Source: Neorhizobium lilium (lineage in GTDB: Bacteria; Pseudomonadota; Alphaproteobacteria; Rhizobiales; Rhizobiaceae). Taken from it: a stretch of DNA of 64,000 nt. Below are positions 59,756-64,000 of this stretch, in pieces. Positions within the stretch are counted from its first letter, which is position 1. Each line of letters begins with the position of its first letter. A model generated the notes under the pieces. That model ran no database searches. It was given only the letters and a program-made list of their open reading frames with translations, and had not been told where the DNA came from. Both the position numbers and the translations under genes were made by a program. Location of the stretch: positions 434,001 through 498,000 of the forward strand of contig NZ_SBIP01000001.1 in NCBI RefSeq assembly GCF_004053875.1. The letters run 5' to 3'.

Positions 59756-60391
59756 CTAGGCGGCAACCGCCCTTGTACCAATTGAGGAATTCCCGATGTA
59801 AGAGATCAGGTCGGCGATCGTGACCAGCGGCATCTCGTGCTGTCTTGCGAACTCGATGAGGTCCGGCAGCCTTGCCATGTTGCCGTCCTCCTTGGCAACT
59901 TCACAGATGACGCCGGAGGCGCTGAGCCCTGCAAGCTTACACAAATCGACTGCAGCCTCCGTATGCCCCGCTCGCGACAGAACGCCGTTCGGATGCGCGC
60001 GAAGAGGAAAAATGTGTCCCGGCCGGGCGAAGTCGTCTGCCTGTGCCGAAGGATCGACCAGTGCCCTGACCGTGGCAGCGCGGTCGCTGGAAGAGATTCC
60101 CGTGGTCGTGCCCGGGATATAGTCGACCGACACAGTGAAGGCGGTCTTATGGGATTCCGTATTGCGCGGAACCATCAGCGGGATGTCCAACTCGTCGAGC
60201 CTGCCGCCCTCCATCGCCACGCAGATGAGTCCGCGTGCATGATTCATCATGAATGCTATGGTTTCAGGTGTCGCAGTTTCAGAAGCTGCGATGATGTCGC
60301 CTTCGTTCTCGCGATCCTCATCGTCGACCACGACGATCATCCGGCCAAGGGCCAGAGCGTCGAGAGCATCTTCGATCTTTGCAATTGTCAT
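59756..60391 (-). CDS. ribB: 3,4-dihydroxy-2-butanone 4-phosphate synthase
   Basis: A 211-residue enzyme that makes the four-carbon precursor of the riboflavin xylene ring from ribulose 5-phosphate. It has the acidic loop VVDDEDRENEGDII (catalytic Glu/Asp), FMMNHARGLICVA, TTTGISSSDRAATVRALVD, and the FARPGHIFPLRAHPNGVLSRAGHTEAAVDL block. It lacks the C-terminal GTP cyclohydrolase II domain, so it is RibB rather than RibBA. The ATG at 60391 has AAAGG upstream. An FMN riboswitch lies upstream, at 60508-60642. Confidence 0.95.
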   Translation of the reverse strand: MTIAKIEDALDALALGRMIVVVDDEDRENEGDIIAASETATPETIAFMMNHARGLICVAMEGGRLDELDIPLMVPRNTESHKTAFTVSVDYIPGTTTGISSSDRAATVRALVDPSAQADDFARPGHIFPLRAHPNGVLSRAGHTEAAVDLCKLAGLSASGVICEVAKEDGNMARLPDLIEFARQHEMPLVTIADLISYIGNSSIGTRAVAA

Positions 60392-60507
60392 TTCATTGCC
60401 TTTCAAGGGTTACCCGCGTTAGCGGCAAACTGCGGCCATTCGAGCCGCCATTTATCCCTTGGGCGAACAAGCTCAATCGCTCCCGAGCGGAAGCGATCCT
60501 AGCGTGC

Positions 60508-60642
60508 CCTCTTCCATCCGGACTATGACCGTCGGCTCCGGCATCTCACCGGATCTGCTGACCTTCCACTTTCGCGGAAGCGCTCGCGGGCTCCGGGAAG
60601 ATCCCGATACCGCCGGTGGGGAGTTTCACCCCGCCCTGAGAA
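60508..60642 (-). promoter_or_regulatory. FMN riboswitch (RFN element) controlling ribB
   Basis: Read on the minus strand, the block starts TCTCAGGGCGGGGTGAAACTC, then CCCCACCGGCGGTATC, GAGCCCGCGAGCG, GGTCAGCAGATCCGGTGAGA, and ends CCGACGGTCATAGTCCGGATGG, the conserved parts of the RFN aptamer in order (each given as pieces). The ribB start lies about 115 bases downstream. FMN binding should lower ribB expression; whether through termination or ribosome masking is not clear from the expression platform. Confidence 0.93.
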
Positions 60643-60834
60643 CAACATGAAGTTAATAAAACTAACCGAGTAAATGCAAGAGGTTAATGGCGAATGAGGT
60701 GTTCAATTTTCGACGAATTGGAGAAATTCATTCCTATTTTAGCGAGCGCCAGCCTCACGTGCAAGACCCGCAGCACGATCGCGTTGCGGCCCATCTGGTC
60801 CTGGCCCTGTCAGCTGACCACAGTCATCGGATCG

Positions 60835-61617
60835 TCAGGACATAATCAGCCCGCCGTCGACATTGATAGTCTGGCCCGTGATATAGGCAGCGTCCTCGCT
60901 GGCCAGGAAAGTGACCAGACCAGCGACGTCCTCGCCTGATCCTGCCCTCTTCATAGGAATTCCCCTCACCCATTCCTTCATCAGCTCTCCCGGCGCGTAA
61001 TTTCCAAGTAGCTTGCCCCAAACCTCGTCGTTATAGGCCCACATGTCCGTTTCGATAATGCCGGGGCAGAAGGCATTTACTGTGATGCCGTCCGTCGCGA
61101 CTTCCTTGGCGAGGCTCTGAGTGATGCCGACGACGCCCATCTTCGATGCGGCATAGTGAGGCGTGTAGATGAAACCGTCTCGTGCCTGGCCGGAGGCGGT
61201 GTTGATGATGCGACCTCCACGGCCATGCTTGCGGATCCGCGCAATCGCCTCCTGAGCGCACAGGAAGACGCCCTTCGTGTTCACCGCCATCACCTTGTCC
61301 CATTCTCCCTCCGTCATGTCCTCGATGCGGGAGATGGTGATGACGCCCGCGTTCTGGATCGAAACGTCGACGGCGTCGAAGGCGTTCTCGGCGGCATCGA
61401 ACAAGGCTTTCACGCTGGCCCTGTCGGTGACATCGCCGACGAAAGAGATCGCCTTGCCCCCGTCGGTTCTGATCTGCTCGGCGATTGCATGCACAGCGTC
61501 CTCGTTGGCGGAAACCACAAGGTTCGCCCCCTCCCGCGCGAAGCGTTTGGCGATGGCAGCGCCGATGCCCCGGCTTGCGCCTGTGATCACAACGGTTTTG
61601 TTTTCAAAGCGTCTCAT
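60835..61617 (-). CDS. SDR-family dehydrogenase, sugar-alcohol operon
   Basis: A 260-residue classical SDR: GASRGIGAAIAKRFAREGA, NAGV, Ser in NTASGQARDGF, YAASKMGVVG (Tyr and Lys present) and GQTINVDGG. AAGGAAAA precedes the ATG at 61617; the frame is open to 61707. It follows the TPI-like gene by 61 bases, on the same strand, so it is probably the last gene of the operon that starts with the ABC transporter. A sorbitol-, tetritol- or pentitol-type substrate is inferred. Confidence 0.88.
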   Translation of the reverse strand: MRRFENKTVVITGASRGIGAAIAKRFAREGANLVVSANEDAVHAIAEQIRTDGGKAISFVGDVTDRASVKALFDAAENAFDAVDVSIQNAGVITISRIEDMTEGEWDKVMAVNTKGVFLCAQEAIARIRKHGRGGRIINTASGQARDGFIYTPHYAASKMGVVGITQSLAKEVATDGITVNAFCPGIIETDMWAYNDEVWGKLLGNYAPGELMKEWVRGIPMKRAGSGEDVAGLVTFLASEDAAYITGQTINVDGGLIMS

Positions 61618-61678
61618 GAATTTTCCTTTCGGTGGAGCATTACTGAGCTCTTTCAGCTCTGCCCCCAGTATTGATTGT

Positions 61679-62416
61679 TCACGCGGCGGCCGAGATGATC
61701 TCGGCAAAGTCAGAGGCTTTCAGCGAGGCTCCGCCGACAAGGGCACCGTTGACGTCCGCCACATCGAAGATGGAGGCTGCATTGGACGACTTGACCGAGC
61801 CGCCGTATAGAATCCTGACCGCCCTTCCCTCTTCGCCGAGTTCCTGGACGAGGATGTGCCGGAGGGACTGATGGATTTCGTCGATCTGCTCCAGGGTTGG
61901 CACGAGGCCTGTGCCGATTGCCCAGACAGGCTCGTAGGCCAAGGCCGTGTTGCAGCCTGTCGCGGTGGCCGGAAGCGATCCCCGCAATTGTCTGCGCACG
62001 ACATCCAGCGCCACCCCGTCGTCGCGTTCTGCGCGGGTCTCCCCGACGCAGATGATGCTGGTGAGCCCGGCTCCGTGAGCCGCAGCTGCCTTGCGTGCAA
62101 CCGTCAAGTTGGATTCATGATAAACGGCGCGCCGTTCGGAATGCCCTAGGATGACAAATCTCGCGCCAACGTCACAGAGCATCGAGGCGGAGATGTCGCT
62201 CGTGAAGGCGCCTGACGGTTTCGAGTGGCAATCCTGGGCGCCGATGGCGATGTGCGATCCGCGGACCTGCTCTGCAGCCTTCTCGATCAAGGTGAAGGGC
62301 GGGCAAACGACAATGTCGCATGTCGCGCTGCCCGTCAGTTCCTTGAGCATGTCGATCTCGGCGAGAGACGACGCCAGACCGTTCATCTTCCAGTTCCCTG
62401 CCAACAGATTGCGCAT
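61679..62416 (-). CDS. Triosephosphate isomerase family protein
   Basis: A 245-residue TIM with the active-site residues in place: Lys in AGNWKMNG, His in ILGHSERR, Glu in AYEPVWAIGTG, and phosphate loop LYGGSVKSSN. The start at 62416 is chosen because it lies four bases after the upstream SDR stop; the frame is open to 62443. In a sugar operon it may act on triose phosphate or, like EryH in erythritol catabolism, on a tetrose phosphate. Sequence alone does not decide. Confidence 0.92.
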   Translation of the reverse strand: MRNLLAGNWKMNGLASSLAEIDMLKELTGSATCDIVVCPPFTLIEKAAEQVRGSHIAIGAQDCHSKPSGAFTSDISASMLCDVGARFVILGHSERRAVYHESNLTVARKAAAAHGAGLTSIICVGETRAERDDGVALDVVRRQLRGSLPATATGCNTALAYEPVWAIGTGLVPTLEQIDEIHQSLRHILVQELGEEGRAVRILYGGSVKSSNAASIFDVADVNGALVGGASLKASDFAEIISAAA

Positions 62417-62420
62417 CGCG

Positions 62421-63209
62421 TCACCAGCAGCAGAAGCCGCCATCGACCAGCAGGTCGACGCCGGTCACGAAACTTGCCGCACCTGACAGCAGGAATACGG
62501 CCGGGCCCACCATCTCGTCGACAGTCGCCATGCGCTGCATCGGCGTCTGCTCCTCGAAAAGCTTGGTCTGATGGATCATTTCCGGTCGGGTATTCATAGG
62601 GGTTGCCGTGTATCCGGGGGAGATCGTGTTGACGCGCACGCCACGGTCCACCCATTCCATGGCCAGGGATTTCGACATGTGAATCACGCCGGCCTTGGAG
62701 GCGTTGTAATGGGCTTGGCTGAGACCGCGGTTGACGATTACGCCCGACATCGATGCGATGTTCACGATCGCCCCGCGGCCGTGTCTCAGCATGGCGCGGG
62801 CTTCGGCCTGGCAGGAGAGGAAGACGCCCTTGAGGTTGATGTCCATCAGCGTCTGATACTGGTCTTCCTCCATGTCCTCGGCTGGATTGGCGTTGGCGAT
62901 CCCGGCCGCGTTGACGGCAAGAGAAAGGGCGCCGAGTTCCGCTTCCGTCCGCGCGACGGCGTCGGCCAGCGAATCCTTGCTGGTGACGTCGGCGGCGATC
63001 TTGATCGATCGACGGCCTGCCGCCTCGATGTGCTTTGCGGTATGAGCCAATCCGTCATCGGTGCGGCGGTCAAGAAGTGCCACGTCGGCGCCACACTGAG
63101 CAAGGCCGATAGCGATGCGCTGACCTATGCCGCTACCTGCACCCGTGACGATGGCAATATGGCCGTCGAGGTCGAACAGCTTTGGAGCGTTCAGATTTAT
63201 ATCGGACAC
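62421..63209 (-). CDS. SDR-family dehydrogenase, second gene after sugar ABC ATPase
   Basis: A 262-residue SDR: GAGSGIGQRIAIGLAQCGADV, Ser in NIASMSGVIVNRG, YNASKAGVIHMSKSLAMEW (Tyr and Lys present), and GVDLLVDGGFCCW. It starts with GTG preceded by AAGGAAG. It lies 21 bases after the ABC ATPase stop and four bases before the TPI-like start, a compact operon. It probably oxidises the imported polyol or sugar. Confidence 0.88.
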   Translation of the reverse strand: MSDINLNAPKLFDLDGHIAIVTGAGSGIGQRIAIGLAQCGADVALLDRRTDDGLAHTAKHIEAAGRRSIKIAADVTSKDSLADAVARTEAELGALSLAVNAAGIANANPAEDMEEDQYQTLMDINLKGVFLSCQAEARAMLRHGRGAIVNIASMSGVIVNRGLSQAHYNASKAGVIHMSKSLAMEWVDRGVRVNTISPGYTATPMNTRPEMIHQTKLFEEQTPMQRMATVDEMVGPAVFLLSGAASFVTGVDLLVDGGFCCW

Positions 63210-63230
63210 CGCGCTTCCTTTCGAGTTGGA

Positions 63231-64000
63231 TTAGATTGTTGCAAGCTCCATGATCGAGACGTCGTTCGCCTCATCACGGTTCAGGATTCCTGCCTGGTTG
63301 CCCTGGGCGAGCACCATGATGCGGTTCGAGACCCCGAGGACTTCTTCGAGGTCCGAGCTGACGACGATGACGGCGACGCCCTGCTTTGCCAGATTGACGA
63401 TGATGTCATAGATGCCGGCGCGGGCGCCCACGTCGATGCCGCGGGTTGGTTCGTCGAGTACCACGACCTTGGGATCGCGCATCAGCCATTTGGCGATGAC
63501 AACCTTTTGCTGGTTGCCGCCGGACAGGTCCGATGCGTGCTGCTCGGCACGGCCTTTCACCCCGAACTTTGCAACGGCCTTCTCGGCGAACCTCTGCTTG
63601 GCGCGGGACGTGATCCATTTGCCGGGCAGCTTGTCGAGATTGGCATAGACGATGTTCTCGCCGATGCGGTGCTCCACGACCAGCCCCTGGTCCTTGCGGT
63701 CCTCGGGAACCATCACGATGCCCTTGGCGATGGCGTCTTTGGGGCTGCGCAGCCTAAGCTCCTCGCCCTCAAGCTTGATCGAGCCCGCACTGATCGGATC
63801 GGCGCCGGAGATCGCCCTAACGAGTTCGGTGCGACCCGCCCCGATAAGTCCCGCGATGCCGAGGATCTCGCCCGCATGGACGTCGAAAGTGACGTTACGG
63901 AACGAGTTCTCCGGAGACGTCAGGCCGGAGACCTGAAGTACGGGGCGGGCGGTCGGTTGCGGGAGAACCGGGAACATGCGATCGAGCGAGCGCCCTACCA
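63231..64000 (-). CDS. Sugar ABC transporter ATPase, RbsA/MglA type (5' end beyond window)
   Basis: The frame continues to the window edge (VGRSLDRMFPVLP upstream of the first internal ATG at 63977), so only the C-terminal half of this two-domain ATPase is seen. The second nucleotide-binding domain has IAGLIGAGRTELVRAISG (degenerate Walker A, as usual in this family), LSGGNQQKVVIAKWL and VVVLDEPTRGIDVG. It is the ATPase of a ribose/galactose-type importer; the permease and binding protein should lie to the right of the window. Confidence 0.92.
   Translation of the reverse strand, partial: VGRSLDRMFPVLPQPTARPVLQVSGLTSPENSFRNVTFDVHAGEILGIAGLIGAGRTELVRAISGADPISAGSIKLEGEELRLRSPKDAIAKGIVMVPEDRKDQGLVVEHRIGENIVYANLDKLPGKWITSRAKQRFAEKAVAKFGVKGRAEQHASDLSGGNQQKVVIAKWLMRDPKVVVLDEPTRGIDVGARAGIYDIIVNLAKQGVAVIVVSSDLEEVLGVSNRIMVLAQGNQAGILNRDEANDVSIMELATI

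Noticed and set aside
1-64000. tRNA, rRNA, CRISPR arrays, intact insertion sequences, toxin-antitoxin pairs or phage genes
   Set aside because: I looked for cloverleaf-like, repeat-spacer and transposase patterns and found none that I could support; the only mobile trace is the recombinase relic at 59272-59519.

Overview
The window reads as accessory DNA of a GC-rich alphaproteobacterium of the order Hyphomicrobiales, most likely Rhizobium/Agrobacterium-like. The grounds are the rhizobial character of the proteins, an HWE-type sensor kinase with CheB and CheR domains, a cspA-DUF6481 pair, a rhizobial-type intergenic repeat, and the density of ABC transporters each paired with a catabolic enzyme. 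No rRNA, tRNA, CRISPR array, intact insertion sequence or replication origin was found. The transporter-rich content fits a megaplasmid, chromid or chromosomal accessory region, but the sequence does not decide which.

Layout. (1) 1-3861: part of an exopolysaccharide/cellulose-type locus, with a GH5 glycanase cut by the window edge, a Wzz/GumC-like chain-length protein and a divergent CelD/BcsL-type GNAT protein. (2) 4059-28664: a large sulfur-acquisition region. It holds a sulfate-type ABC transporter (cysPTWA order), a BisC-like molybdoenzyme, a peptide-type ABC transporter followed by two luciferase-like flavin monooxygenases (LLM), an acyl-CoA-dehydrogenase-like flavoprotein and a PanE-like reductase. 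An APC/KimA-like permease separates this from a polar amino-acid-type ABC transporter with an MmgE/PrpD protein and a third, NtaA/DszA-like LLM enzyme. Two of the transcription units share a near-identical upstream inverted repeat. (3) 28667-36064: housekeeping and stress genes (cspA, DUF6481, fatty acid desaturase, an exported VOC protein, XapX, a CPA1 antiporter, PoxB). (4) 36652-41970: a signalling cassette made of a CheB-CheR-PAS-PAS-HWE kinase, two stand-alone receivers and a second CheB with a putative zinc motif.

(5) 42278-49178: a tightly overlapping catabolic operon (binding protein, hydantoinase/dihydropyrimidinase, atypical SDR, D-glutamate-cyclase/hydro-lyase-like protein, GlcG-like protein, ABC ATPase, permease). 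It is divergent from a GntR/FCD regulator and preceded by a perfect sigma-54 promoter, which implies control by nitrogen status. (6) 49271-59519: a regulator-rich patch in which TetR, LysR (two), MarR and HxlR regulators each sit beside small redox or NTF2-fold genes, several with visible palindromic operators. It ends in a degraded tyrosine-recombinase tail. (7) 59756-64000: ribB under an FMN riboswitch, then a sugar or sugar-alcohol operon (ABC ATPase cut by the window end, two SDRs and a triosephosphate-isomerase family protein).

Taken together, the genes describe a soil or plant-associated heterotroph scavenging organic sulfur and nitrogen. The three LLM enzymes need reduced FMN, and ribB under FMN control lies in the same window, although no dedicated flavin reductase gene was recognised. 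The most promising candidates for undescribed biology are the sigma-54-controlled hydantoinase operon and the twin-palindrome sulfur regulon.
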